Below are positions 1 to 11,077 of a stretch of 64,000 bases of DNA, piece by piece. Within the stretch, counting starts at the first letter, position 1. Each line of letters begins with the position of its first letter. The notes beneath the pieces were generated by a model, which was not told where the DNA came from, searched no databases, and worked only from the letters and a program-made list of their open reading frames with translations. Made by a program: the position numbers and the translations under genes. The stretch is taken from assembly GCF_009870125.1 (NCBI RefSeq), contig NC_046683.1:13215001-13279000 (forward strand), read 5' to 3'. The DNA comes from Drosophila pseudoobscura (lineage: Eukaryota > Arthropoda > Insecta > Diptera > Drosophilidae).

Positions 1-1566
1 AGAACTCCTTTGATTTAGTTGGCAATAGGAAAAAGTGGAAACAACTTTTTGTGACAGCCATCAAGGGACTTTCTTCCAGCCGAAAACGTTCGAGGGGGGG
101 GGGGGGGGGGGAGTCCCTGGTGGCCACTCTGATGGTCAACACAATCAGGATGCAGTCATCGCCAGTTGGCACTCCATTCCTCACCTTTTGCCCCCGGTAG
201 ATCCGCTCCTCCTTTCTCCACCTCTCTCTCCATCTCTCTCTCTCCCGGTGGACTGACATAACTCCAAATGCACTTGCTGACAGGCATTGAAAACACACCA
301 CAAACTGTAGATTATGCCACTGCCAGTGTGCACAAAATATGTACATAGGTAAAAAAATAGAAAGGAAAATACACTCGAAGGAGGTGGAGCATCAGCCGCA
401 AAAGGTAAAGGCAAAATTATCTAACAAAATGCTGTCCGACGAACATCGAGAAAAAGCGGCATTCCCCCTCCCCCACCCCCCGTCTCTTGCCAGCTTCAAT
501 GCTGAAAATATTTCAACCGAAAATACGTACAAAAAGCCCTGCCTTCCCTGCCAACCACACAAAACGACCAGCAACAACACAGGCAGAAAGAACGAGAAGG
601 AGAGAGAAAAAAAGGTCCCACACATTTATGTGCTCGGGGGCTCGGGTCCACGAACGCATCGAAAGCGACCGATCAGCAGCCGCAGGTAGAAGCCAATGTT
701 AATTGCAAAAACAATATTTTGCCCTACAGCGCGCGCTCCCTCTCTCTCTCTCTCTCTATTCGGCTTCGGTTGGAGTGAAGCAACAACAATTTCGCTTGCA
801 CATTCGTGTGTGGGTGATAACGAGGGACGATGCTTTACATGCGTTGTTTTTGCTCTCTCCCTCTCTGTCTCTTCTACACATGCCCAGCCACCTGGCTGCT
901 GCTGCCGAAGAAGTCGTTCGTTACCGATCGCCTTCGAAGTCGAGGTCGGGCCCTAATTCCTGCTGCTGCCGCCGCTCTCCCCCTGGCAAGAGAAATCAAG
1001 AGTTTTTATTGGAAAATACTGTGTACTGTAGGGTTTTTACTTTTCGCTCTCCCTGTCTCTCTCTCTGTTTAACAAAGACCGCATTGTTTTGCTGCGGCTG
1101 CTTTCGACGCCAAAAAATGCACTCTCGCCCTCATTTTCTCGGTTTTTTTCGGCCTGCCACACACACACACACACAGACGGAGAAATGAGCAGCAGCCAAA
1201 ATGCCGCAAGCGATAGGAATGCCGAGTCCGAAGCATTTGATACCCTCAAAAACCACTCGAAGGTCTCACTGAAAGGCCTTTTGAAAGGGTATCATTCGCT
1301 CTGCATTTAAACAAATTTAACCAAACTTTTTTTTTGCGGCCGGCGGCAGTCAGCTGTTAGAACAGACCAGGGCTGGGCTGGAACAGAAATGGCCAGCCCT
1401 GCAGAAACGGCTACATCGTTACACAAAAATAAATCAAAAACCAATCTTTTATCACTTAAAATTAATGTCGCGTATGGAAATAATTGCGCGGAAAGATCTC
1501 TCAATTAAAGGAGACAAAGATCCAAGAAAACAAAAAAAAAAACCCCAAAAAATACCAAGCGACTAC
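1..1566. other. Intergenic, simple-sequence rich
   Basis: No gene is supported here. The stretch holds a G run near 93-111, several CT-rich tracts (about 225-245, 737-760, 1050-1070) and a short CA tract near 1157-1173. Open frames on both strands follow these repeats and have no conserved look. Confidence 0.6.
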
Positions 1567-1587
1567 ATCGATATCAAGATATCGATA
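1567..1587. promoter_or_regulatory. DRE / CGATA inverted repeat upstream of the 683-aa gene
   Basis: ATCGATATC (1567-1575) and GATATCGAT (1578-1586) form a perfect 9-bp inverted repeat with an AA spacer. The right arm contains the exact DREF site TATCGATA at 1580-1587. CGATA, the core bound by BEAF-32, occurs three times over both strands. It lies about 250 bp before the ATG at 1834, a usual place for a DRE in fly housekeeping promoters. An initiator-like TCAGT at 1657-1661 could be the start site, but this is inferred. Confidence 0.6.
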
Positions 1588-1833
1588 TAGAAAGATACCA
1601 AAGGCTTTGCTGTCACATCAAATGCAGCCCTGACAAGAGCGGCCATTTTATTTCAATCAGTGTCGTGACGTTGTGGAATTTCAGAGCTTGCGAAAAAATC
1701 CAGAGAAATCCATTGGAAAAGCGAGAAATTTTTGACAAAAACAAGTGAGAAAATAAGTAAAATTCGTATTTCGATGCTTTGGTAAATGCATTTTGAATAT
1801 TTCCCCAGCAGATATTGATATTTTGTCGGGGCC

Positions 1834-3885
1834 ATGTCGCGCAAACGGATGAAGAAATTTGGCAAGATTTTGAGTGTCTTTGAGCCAGAGAAACTCATTA
1901 ATGCCGATGATTATGCTACTTGTGGCTTGGTCCAGGCCAAGAATCGTGAAAATGTTGCCTTTGGGGCCGAGAAGGGGCCTCCGAAGGGGCCTCCGAAGGG
2001 GCATCCGAAGGTGCAGAAGCCTCAGAGTTGTGCCACCGCCACCGCCACACCGAATCTGCGTGCCCCGCCGATCGCCAAAGTGCAAGTGCAACAGCAGAAG
2101 GGGTCGTCCTCCTTCGGGGCTCCAAAAGTGTGCCCCATCTCGATCAGAGGCAAGGTGCTGCAGAAGCTTCAGTCGAATGGCGGTAAGAAACGCTCGTCGC
2201 CGCGGAGCACCGATAATGAGGCGTACGTACCGCTGGATTACTATCCAGTGCCGGACGAGGCCCCCGCCGATGCCGTGTCGACGAAGAAGGCCAAGAAGAA
2301 GCCGCGCAAGCGCATTCGCGTCCGCAACAAGATGTACAGCGAGATTGTCGATAGGGCCTTGGAGATCTTGGCCCAGAAAGCCACCGATGTGCTGCATGCC
2401 CGCGGCTTGCGCGTCTGGGATGAAAACTGCGAGGCCGAAATCTACGCGGTGATCAATCAGTTGATCCTCTCCGAGAGCCTGCCCGCACGCATAGCGGCCG
2501 CTATTGCCGAGACAGACGGGCGGGTGAGCGCAGAAGAGGCGACACTCGTCGAAAATGCTGTCGCCAATAACCTGAAAGCGGCGGCACGTGCCCTCCTGAA
2601 GCGGAAAGTAGAAGATGCAAAAAACCCACCTGCCGCCGGAGGAGCTGCTCACGCGCCAGTGTTACCCATCGCCAAGGAGTTGGTCGAGCGACGAGCTGCC
2701 GCCAAGATTGCCGAGCACTTGCCGCCGCTGAGCGTCATCACCAATAAGGTGGAAAACATTTGTCGTTTGGCCGAAGAATTCTTCGGGGAGTGGGGGGCCA
2801 CCAACTCACTCGATCGAATCGAAGGATTTCATGTGGGATCATTCTTGGCCGAACTGAAGGCCATGTCCTCACCGAAGGAGGACGAAGGGTTGGCCAAACA
2901 TCATGCCGGGATCGACGAAATAATGTCTTTGCTGAAGAACTTTAATGATTTGACCCAGATGGTTAACGAACAGGAAGACTCAGGGCCCGAAGAAGGAGCT
3001 CAAGCAGGACCCGAAGCAGGAGAAGGAGAAGGACCAGGGCCAGGGCCAGGAGCACGCCCTAGAAGAGTGGTCGAAAAGGCCGATAAGAACGTTGGCACAG
3101 ACGGAGGTATAAGTATGTGGATACCCGCACCTGTGCCCAAGTATTGTGCCGCCAAGAAGGCTGAACAGCTCCGTCAGTTGGCCGCAGCTGAACAGGATCA
3201 GGCCACGGACGGATTCAATAAGCACGCCTTTTACGCAGAGCTGGCTGCCCAGGAGGAAGCCAAAGCTGGGCTCAATCAAACGGTCTATATGCAGACAGAT
3301 CCCCCGATGATGCCCGCTGAAGATGTGGCAGACCTTTCCGAATCGTTTGCCGGCCTCTCCGTGGGGTCCCAGGAGCCAACCCAGGAGGAGAATGAATTTG
3401 GCCATTGGGCCCAGCGAATGATGTCCATGGTCAGGGATCTGGATGATTTGGGTGACTTGGTAACGGATGCCATACACGGTTATCGCGCCATACAGCAATC
3501 AGCCGCTGAGAACGCCGAACAGATTCGTCTGTTGGCCGAAGCCGGCAACGCCGCGGAGCAGAACCAGCCGGAAGATATAGCAGATCCGATTCCGGAAATA
3601 CAATCAAATTTGGATTTGGATGAACGGACAGCCCGTATACTGCTGCTGGAGGAACAAATAATGAATGCCAGAGAGGGTCCAGAGCTCAACGCACCGATGC
3701 CGAACGCCGTGCCGGAGGGTATCCCGGAGGTGAATGATTTGCCAAAGAACCCCACCGATAATGCAGATGAAATGATGTTTTTCGATACCACCAACGATGA
3801 CGGACAGACGAAGGAATGGTATGAAAATGGAGTGAAGGTAACCGGCAAGTACTGGCCAATGATTGTGGGCGGCACCTTTGTCTGA
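1834..3885 (+). CDS. Intronless 683-aa basic/acidic protein, function unknown
   Basis: A long ATG-to-TGA frame with codon use and composition unlike the surrounding repeats, so I take it as a real gene; I do not recognise the family. Visible parts: a basic start (residues 1-20), a GPPKGPPKGHPK run near 48-59, a lysine/arginine cluster at 151-166 that could be a nuclear localisation signal, alanine/glutamate-rich helices at about 170-260 and 275-345, an acidic Gly-Pro-Glu linker near 381-408, an Ile-Pro/Val-Pro segment near 430-436, more acidic helices, and a Trp/Tyr-rich C-terminus. No signal peptide, membrane segment or enzyme motif is seen. The start is the first ATG after an upstream DRE, which suggests broad or proliferation-linked expression. 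The lack of introns could mean a retrogene or simply a compact gene. Antisense frames across it (for example 1681-2652) are shadows. Confidence 0.85.
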   Translation: MSRKRMKKFGKILSVFEPEKLINADDYATCGLVQAKNRENVAFGAEKGPPKGPPKGHPKVQKPQSCATATATPNLRAPPIAKVQVQQQKGSSSFGAPKVCPISIRGKVLQKLQSNGGKKRSSPRSTDNEAYVPLDYYPVPDEAPADAVSTKKAKKKPRKRIRVRNKMYSEIVDRALEILAQKATDVLHARGLRVWDENCEAEIYAVINQLILSESLPARIAAAIAETDGRVSAEEATLVENAVANNLKAAARALLKRKVEDAKNPPAAGGAAHAPVLPIAKELVERRAAAKIAEHLPPLSVITNKVENICRLAEEFFGEWGATNSLDRIEGFHVGSFLAELKAMSSPKEDEGLAKHHAGIDEIMSLLKNFNDLTQMVNEQEDSGPEEGAQAGPEAGEGEGPGPGPGARPRRVVEKADKNVGTDGGISMWIPAPVPKYCAAKKAEQLRQLAAAEQDQATDGFNKHAFYAELAAQEEAKAGLNQTVYMQTDPPMMPAEDVADLSESFAGLSVGSQEPTQEENEFGHWAQRMMSMVRDLDDLGDLVTDAIHGYRAIQQSAAENAEQIRLLAEAGNAAEQNQPEDIADPIPEIQSNLDLDERTARILLLEEQIMNAREGPELNAPMPNAVPEGIPEVNDLPKNPTDNADEMMFFDTTNDDGQTKEWYENGVKVTGKYWPMIVGGTFV

Positions 3886-4019
3886 TGGAAGCCCAAGAAA
3901 AGAGAACGAGAAGCGGAAACGGAAATGGAAATGGAACAGGAGAAAGCTAAATTCGGTTTAAAAAGGAAAGGAAGATCGGTTGAAATTTAAATGTAAATGA
4001 TATTTGGCACAAAACATAC

Positions 4020-4620
4020 GAAGCAAAGCAACAAAAAAAGCAACAAAAAAAAGAACGCAAGAAACAAGGCAAAAAACAAAGCAAGAAGCAAGGAAAAAAG
4101 GAAAAAAAATTTAAAAAAAGGAAAAAAGCAAAAAAAAAAAAGAGCTAAACAAAAAAAAGCAAGAAGCGAGGAAAAAAGAAAAAAAAGGAAAAAGCAAAAA
4201 AAAGAGATAAAAAAAAAAAACAAGAAACAAGGAAAAAAGAAAGAAAAAAAGGAAAAAAGCAAAAAAAAAAAAGAGATAAACAAAAAAAACCAACAAAAAA
4301 AAGCAAAAAGCAAGGAAAAAAGAAAAAAAAGCAAAAAGCAAAAAAAAAAAGAGCTAAACAAAAAAAATCAACAAAAAAAGCAAGAAGCAAGGAAAAAAGA
4401 AAAAAAAATAAAAAGGTAAAAAGCAAAAAAAAAGAGCTAAACAAAAAAAACACCAAAAAAAAATCAAGAAGCAAAGCAAAAAGAAACCAAAAAAAAAGCA
4501 AGAAGCAAAGCTAAAAACAAAGCACGAAACAAGAGGCAGAGCAAAATAAAAAAACAACGCAAGAAGCAAAGAAAGAAACAAGAAGCAAAGCAAAAAACAA
4601 AGCAAGAAGCAGAGCACAAC
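4020..4620 (+). repeat. A-rich (AAAAAG/AAGCA) low-complexity tract
   Basis: About 600 bp of almost pure A with scattered G and C, made of units like AAAAAAGC and AAGCAAGAAGC. It gives lysine-rich frames on the plus strand and Phe/Leu-rich ones on the minus strand, which I regard as by-products. It lies within the probable 3' untranslated region of the gene ending at 3885, before a poly(A) signal at 5003. Confidence 0.8.
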
Positions 4621-5002
4621 CATGAAGACACAAGGAATACAAAAACGAAGACACAAGGACAACAAGAATGAACACCAAAGGACAACAAAAACGAAGACAC
4701 AAGGACAACAAGAAGGAAACAAGAGCAGAAGAGCTTCAATGCAGAAGAGCAGAGAAGCCGAGCGAAGAGCAGAGAAGCCCGCCGAAGAGAAGCACCGAGG
4801 GACAGGGACAGCATCGACAGACAGCAGACAGAAAAGAGAGAGACCACACGAGACCTTCGGGCGCCTTCGGTTCGGTCAATGTCTGGCGATGCGTCTTTCG
4901 TATTCAATTTTTTTTTATTATTATTTTAGCAGCAAAATTTTGGGCTCTTCTATGGATTTGATTAGTTGATTTGTATTTCCCTTTCGATAAAATGTATAAC
5001 GT

Positions 5003-5008
5003 AATAAA
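5003..5008 (+). terminator. Candidate poly(A) signal
   Basis: AATAAA lies about 1.1 kb after the stop at 3885, in an AT-rich stretch after the A-rich tract. If used, the 3' UTR would include the whole AAAAAG tract. Earlier cleavage in the A-rich DNA cannot be excluded. Confidence 0.4.
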
Positions 5009-6450
5009 ATAAAAATGTCCAGTTCCCTCAGTCAGATGCTCTTCTTATATACATACATATGTACATATATATTTCACATAGGACATTCTCTCCTCCTCTC
5101 CTAGTCCATGGGCTGAAGACGCCTCTCTGGACTGCTGCTCTCTGGAAACTCTAACCGACTGCCGACTGTCCCGTTTCGTTGGCTCTGGTCTGGGCTCTCA
5201 TCGATTAACGGTTCTTGGCCGGTCACGCGATCCCATGTACGCGCTGGATCGCTGCCCGGCCCGGCCTCGTTCTCTCTCGTGCGAGCGTTGCTCTGCCGAC
5301 GTCGCGCGGTCGTTGCTGCCGACGTCGCAGTTGGCCGCGCTGTCGCCTTAACCCTTGGGCAGGCCTTCGGGTTTTTTTTTTCTGTTGTCGAAAATTGATT
5401 TATTCGATATTCTGCTCTGAGCAGTTAATTTTTTTCTTGCTCAGAAATTCATGAAAAATTAATTAAACCCACATTTAAGGGAAAGTATTGCCCCCCACCC
5501 CCCCCGTTTGTGGGGCACGAAACTAATCTGAGCCTCGAAAAATGTACGAAAATTAATCTGCACATAAATTAAGCATTAAAATTTAATATATTTGTTTATG
5601 GGGCTGCTACTGCTGGAGGAGGGGGGGCGGCGAGGCATGCCGGATGTGGCATGTAGAGCGATGTATGGCTATGTGTGTGCCGCTTCTCTCTCTCTCTCTC
5701 TCGCTCTCTCCCTCTCTCTCTCTTAGTGGTAATAAATAAATAGCGAAAAGGTAATAAAACAGATAACGGTGGGGAAAAAAAGGGAGAGAAACAAGGCGGA
5801 AAAAGTCCTACAAGAGGGAGAGAGTTTGTGTGGCAGGAATCTGCCTGCAGCAGCAGCAGCACGAAAGGAATCTGCCACGCGTGTGGCAAAAGCATTGCGC
5901 GCAGAGAGGCACTGAAGCGGTGAAAGGGCGCCCTGCCCTCGGAGCGGAGCAATCTGCACAACTGGTCGCCCATTATCGTATTAGCACATGCCACCACTGA
6001 TTATTATGAGGTGGGAACACTCCTCCTCCTCCTCCTCCTCTTGGTCCTGGTCCTGCTCGTGCTCCTCGTTCTGCTACTTCCTTTGTCTGTGGATGCGTAT
6101 AATTAATTTTTGACACAAACACACACATATCCCACCGCTCCCCAACCAAAAACCCATTTATGTTGGAGAAACAATAGAGATATGGTGGCCTTAACCCCCC
6201 CCAGGCCCCCCAGGACGCCACCAATTTGTAAAGAGCATGAGAGATGCGATTTCCTACCCTTAAACACAAAAATACCATTTAAATATCAAATATGTATTTG
6301 TACGCATTTTTCACATGAAACTAGAACCAAATGCATCGGGGAATTCACGATAAACAGGGCAAATGACAGACAACAATGAAAAAGTATCGCATAACCAGAG
6401 TTTATGTCAACTTTTGGGTTAAAATATCTTTCTTTGAGTCAATAAATCAC

Positions 6451-6492
6451 ATCATTGGTATTTTTTGTGAATTTCCATTCAATACCAATGAT
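6451..6492. repeat. 12-bp inverted repeat (hairpin)
   Basis: ATCATTGGTATT (6451-6462) and AATACCAATGAT (6481-6492) are perfect reverse complements separated by 18 nt. It could fold as a hairpin or be a paired protein site. No nearby gene explains it. Confidence 0.6.
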
Positions 6493-9316
6493 TTTCACTT
6501 GTAAATTGCTATTAAATCTAGATTTTCTTGGTTCATACGAGTATTATGGGTATACCGCCCTTAAAGGTCAATAAAAACCCATTTCCATATACTTTTATTC
6601 ATTGAAATTTAACTTTGAACTGAAAACCTATGAAAATAAGCAAAAATTGACATTTTCGGTATTTTTTGGTATTTTTGGTATTTTTTTGTCGTGTTTTCCT
6701 TTATTTTATTCCCCCATAAAAAGGTTTATTCTTGATCAAATGTGTTCCCCTACGTCTTTCTACCATTTTGAACTATTTGAAAAAAATCCAAAACAAAAGT
6801 GTGCTCTATAAGGGTTAATGGTATCTTAATGGTATATTTTTAAACTTTTTTTTAGCACGGAATTTGGTAACGTAACGAAAGTTACTTACGTCGAGTGGAA
6901 AAATAAGGCCTAGTACTCCATATATTATCACCATAAATATTATACAGATAGTCCTACCCAATTTTGTAGCCCATTATCCAAAAACCAGGTCATATTTTGG
7001 CTTATATATTTCCAGCCTTCTGTCCGATTATGCCCACGTTTTTGGTGAATTATAGATCTACCCAGTATTTATTTTTTTTGTGGTATTTTTTTCGTACCGC
7101 GTGGCCCTCTGGTTTTTCCTGTAATTTCCGAATGTAACTGCTGCTGTTTTTGATGAACTCTTGAGGGCGAAAAAAGAAACTATGGGCTGTGCAAATGTTT
7201 GATGATTGTATTGTCATTGATATTTATCAGCAATAATTCATGAAAATATGAAACTCCATTTGGCTGACGTTTTTGCTCCTTTGAATGGAATGGAATGGAA
7301 TGGAAGATGGATGAAGATGAATGGATGGCCCCTAAGAACAGGCGGCCTCATTAGGCTGAGTGAAAAATAGTCCTTCCGCCAGGAGGACCCACACCTTCAT
7401 AGCGAACGAGAAGGACACGGAGACGGCATTCGCCTTTGTGCTGGCTGTTTGTCGCCTCTAATGAAATACGCATTATTTTTTGGGTGGCAGATGGAGAATT
7501 TAATATCTGGCTACAAGGATTTGCCCCATGCCCCATGCCCCATGCCCCATGCGCCCCTCCAGTGCCCTGTCCCTCATGTCGTGTGTCCTGTGGTCGTCGC
7601 CTGTCATCCGCAAACGATGTCATTCATTTTCAGCCCCACCCTCTCCACACATTGATCCACTTGGCAATGGAGTCCTTGTGGGCGGCAGGAATGGGAATGT
7701 GTGGCGAACATGATTCAAAGGACATGGGGTCCGGTGGGGTCCTAGGCGGAGGAGGCTTAAGTGTTTATTAATATCGACTCGTGTGAACGGGGACATGTGT
7801 TGTTCCTAAATTGACTTTCACCCCCACCCTCCCCGGTAACTGATAAGCTCCACCACTCCAGGAAGGACCTCAAGGCCACACCACAGAGCACCGCATCGCA
7901 CCGTCTTGTAATTATTGTAACAAGCCCATTTGTGATTGTTATCGAAATGGCCAACAGAACAGGCAACACACTGCAGGGGCACAGGGGCGGGGCACAGGGG
8001 CGGGGCACAGGGGCGGGGAGCCTTTCTTATTTAAACCTTTCTAAGCGCTTCTCTCTCTCTCTCTCTGAGCTGTCCAAAGCAGGTCACGGGGTCATGCGAT
8101 AAACTTCGTTTTCTTGCAGTTCCTTTGAGTGCTCCTTTCAATTATTGTAATACCATTTTTAGGGACAACTTCCTATATCAATATTTTCTTAAAGGAATTA
8201 CTCTCCGTCGTTGTCTTTCACTGCCAAAAAAAAAGAAAGAAGAAGTTCCTTTTAGAAAACTTTCTTACGTTCTCTTCCGCTTCTGTCTCTCGCTCCTGGA
8301 AATCCGACTGCAGCATTCTTTCAGTCCTTGGCAGCACTGCCAGGTACACACACACACACACACACATGCAGCGAGAGGCAAGCACGGTCTCACGTTCCTT
8401 TGTGTGGAACGTAATGTCTTTATATTTTTTTGGAAATTGCTTTGCTATTAAAACAAAATAAACGACGCGACGCGCAACTTATAAATTTTGTTTTGGAAAA
8501 TCAAGTGAAATAAATGCAGTGCCAGATGTGTGGAGAAAACGAAAACACGAAGAAAAATACGAAAAAGGAATAGCTCGAGAAGGAGAGAAGAAGCTACTGG
8601 ACACTGGATACCCTGTAATGGGCAATAGTTGGCTCTCAGACCACACATAACCTTCGAGAACATACCAATTATTGATTTGAGTGGAGACAGCGACGGAAGG
8701 ACCATTTATGGGCACCGCTGCTGCTTGCAAGCAGTGCGGAAAGTTCTTCTGCCTAATCGAGAGAGTGGGAGGGAGAGCAAGAGCGCTCTCTGAGTGCTCC
8801 ACCCGACTCTCTCCATCGCCACACGACTGTCGCAGTTCTTTGCAAGCTGATTATCAAGTGACGTCGTCCCCAAATCTGCTCTCTTTCGAGGACCATCCGT
8901 TTGTTGTATGCATCTCTTTCTAGCGCTTGTCTCTCTGAGCGCCGGGAGAGAGTGCATGGTCCTACCCACAGCGGACGACGTCACCTTATTACTAAGCAAA
9001 CGAAGAGCTTCCTGGCACTCCTGAATTGCCGTGTAAAAAGCCCATTAATGGTCCAAAGATCTAGCCAGACTTGAGCCATAGCAAAGCCCTCTAGAAATCA
9101 GCAAAAACCTCAAAGAAACCTTTAGAATTTTCGCACATTTCCCAATAAAAAGGGATTGTAGATGCCCGTATACCCCATCGGAAAAAACGGGGTATCGAAA
9201 CTAAAGAAAAACGATTCGAAAACAAAGCTCCAGACAAAAATCCTGGGCTCCCTCCCCCCTCCCCCTTGCAAACGAAGGGGTTTTTCTGCAATAAATTCAA
9301 CTTTTTCCGGGGCATG

Positions 9317-9317
<1 letters not shown>

Positions 9318-9349
<32 letters not shown>
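9318..9349. repeat. (CA)n microsatellite
   Basis: A pure CA repeat of about 16 units, one of the longest of many CA/GT tracts in the window. Confidence 0.95.
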
Positions 9350-9351
<2 letters not shown>

Positions 9352-9789
9352 GCCATAAATAGCAATGCAAGAAAAAAACTTTGCGCCCCCTTCTCGAAGA
9401 TTTCTGTTGGCCTTTTTTTTGGTATTTTGGTATTTTGTGCGCCATTCAGCGGTTGCGACTTTTAATTTTATTGCCAAGGTCCGAAACGGGGTTCGGGGGG
9501 TAGCCAATTGTCTGTCTGGGGGTGGCTTTCGCCTCCCCCCCAGCTAATAATTGGCCAGGGGTTGTACCCAAAGGGGCATTTCGCTTCACTTCTTCATATA
9601 TCACCAGGGGACCAGCCCGAAATTCGGGGGTTTTCTGTGCGGTATGCCTCTGATTGCTTCATAAATAATTGCAGGCTGACTTACTTGGGGGGCGGGGGGG
9701 CTGGCGATCTATTGCTATATGTCTGTACAAAATAAAGCAAATATCGAAAGAATGCAAGGGAGTTCCCACGAAATGATACGCTTCAAAGT

Positions 9790-9898
9790 ATAACTGGCGA
9801 ACTCTTATTTATTTTCCACTCTGGTATTTATGGGAATGATGTCTGTTGTTGCTTTTTGTGTCCACAAATGTTCAATTTCTACTTCTTGAGGGTTGATG
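9790..9898 (-). pseudogene. 3' fragment of the small KP-repeat gene family
   Basis: This stretch matches about 10137-10234 and 19850-19949, the 3' ends of the two copies of the small minus-strand gene. It carries the same last codons before TAG in the second exon and the same AATAAA (minus strand, 9808-9813). The match breaks at about 9898, where sequence homologous to the downstream flank of the other copies begins. No upstream exon is present, so this is a truncated relic of a third copy. Confidence 0.65.
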
Positions 9899-10152
9899 AC
9901 AGCAGGCCTCATTAGGCGCCCACTTCTCAGAGATCAGATCCATACAGACCTGCATCCTTCGCCAAACCCTCGCCCAAAACGGACTCTAGCGCCGTTTGAG
10001 CCGAAAATTTCGGTTTTTTCTCGCGCTCACTCTCCAAGAGGGTAAGTTAGGCGCTTTCGAGGGCCTTCTTTCGGTCTTAGATCATCCATTTGGGATACCT
10101 TTTGGTTGCTACCGAAGTAATACGTATAAAAAGCTTAACTGGCGAACTCTTA

Positions 10153-10158
10153 TTTATT
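10153..10158 (-). terminator. Poly(A) signal of small gene, copy 1
   Basis: AATAAA on the minus strand, about 195 nt of genomic DNA after the stop at 10353. The same signal is found at matching places in the second copy and the truncated fragment. Confidence 0.5.
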
Positions 10159-10352
10159 CATTGCAATTATGTCTATTGTGTCTTGATTGTTGTGTTCACA
10201 AATGTTCAATTTCTACTTCTTGAGGTTTGATGGCCTCCATGGTGTCTCAGTGTGTTTCGGTGTGTATCCTTGTTGGCCTGGGGAGATCATAGGACAATCG
10301 ATTGGGCAGTTGCGATCGGGTCTAAGGTGGGCTTACCTGCTGGATCCTGGGG

Positions 10353-10532
10353 TTAGGCAGGATGCCTCCGCTGGACAGCCATCGCCAGCAGACGGACGGC
10401 GGCGCTGAAGAAGGCGAACAGGAGCACCGCACGGATATTATTGTCCATAGCCGACTGCTCGGGGTTGCCCACGGGCTTTACCTTGGGCTTCCCCTTGGGC
10501 TGTCCTTCGTCCTGTTTGATGGGATCGCCCAT
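10353..10532 (-). CDS. Small KP-rich protein with hydrophobic C-terminus, short paralogue (59 aa)
   Basis: Starts MGDPIKQDEGQPKGKP, a hydrophilic Lys/Pro/Gly-rich head, and ends with a hydrophobic segment of about 18 residues (AVLLFAFFSAAVRLLAMAV) followed by a short basic tail RRHPA. That layout suggests a tail-anchored or mitochondrial membrane protein, which is inference. I chose the ATG at 10532 because the paralogue at 20067-20489 starts at the same place; the frame stays open 23 codons further upstream. After the TAA there are 16 nt, then a GTAAG donor and a matching CCCCAG acceptor that bound a 59-nt intron (10278-10336) present in both copies. Family not recognised. The short length compared with its paralogue reflects absence of the KPEV/KPEGNP repeats. 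Confidence 0.7.
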   Translation of the reverse strand: MGDPIKQDEGQPKGKPKVKPVGNPEQSAMDNNIRAVLLFAFFSAAVRLLAMAVQRRHPA

Positions 10533-10627
10533 GACTTTTACGAGGATGTTTGAATATGTTCTGTGAGCAATTTCTAGCTCTGAAAGAGATCTATGCCTCA
10601 AAAATGTTGACTGGAATGTAACGGCCT

Positions 10628-11077
10628 CCTTCTAACAACTGTACAAATGTGATGGAGAATTTTGGATGAATGAAAATGAATAGAGGGGTTTTTCTATATT
10701 TGTGCCGAGAGTTGAAAAAGTGGAAACATTGACTTTAAATACTATTTCATATTTTTTTACCTATATTAAATATATTTCCTTCATATTGCAATGTCTTTTG
10801 AGTATAAAAACATTTATGTTTAGATCAATGTGGGATTTGGGACAGAGTCCAAAGTGCAGAGAAACTCGAAGTAGCCGAAAAAGTGAAGCAGAATCGATGT
10901 AGGGGTTCCTGAGGGGCAGAGGCTCTCATTGAAATACGTAAACCCCAAAGCCAGTGCTTTGTTTCCGTAGTCCCAAATACATACATACATACATATGTAC
11001 ATATGTACATATGTACCATTGCCTGGCTAATATTTAGCCCATAGTCCATAGACTATACACTGAACCACATATATACA
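10628..11077. other. Flank between small gene and LTR element
   Basis: AT-rich DNA with a TACATA/TATGTACA run near 10979-11014 and no gene. Its right end, TACA at 11074-11077, is the left half of the target-site duplication of the LTR element. Confidence 0.6.

Larger units (their letters stand above)
5009..9789. other. Intergenic, microsatellite rich
   Basis: No convincing coding exon. Contents include GC-rich DNA near 5230-5350 with two GCCGACGTCGC blocks, (CT)n at 5686-5723, a hairpin at 6451-6492, repeated GGTATTTT near 6657-6690, GGAAT repeats near 7285-7303, CATGCCC repeats near 7524-7552, a 12-bp GGCACAGGGGCG repeat at about 7977-8017, and (CA)n at 8347-8366 and 9318-9349. GAGAG/CTCTC-rich, promoter-like DNA lies near 8755-8990, with no start that can be fixed. 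Confidence 0.55.
9899..10627. repeat. Duplicated block, copy 1
   Basis: The sequence from the ACAGCAGGCCTCATTAGG start to about 10627 is homologous to 19631-20583. The shared block includes the downstream flank, the 3' UTR with its intron, the coding region and about 95 bp before the start codon. Copy 1 is shorter mainly because it lacks the peptide repeats in the coding region. The duplicated introns show DNA-level duplication, not retroposition. Confidence 0.8.

Noticed and set aside
1681..2652. Long minus-strand frame (323 codons)
   Set aside because: Lies antisense to the 683-aa gene, and its open state follows from that gene's codon bias. No domain or start context supports it.
3997..4501. 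Lysine-rich plus-strand and Phe/Leu-rich minus-strand frames
   Set aside because: Direct translation of an A-rich simple tract; composition has no protein character.
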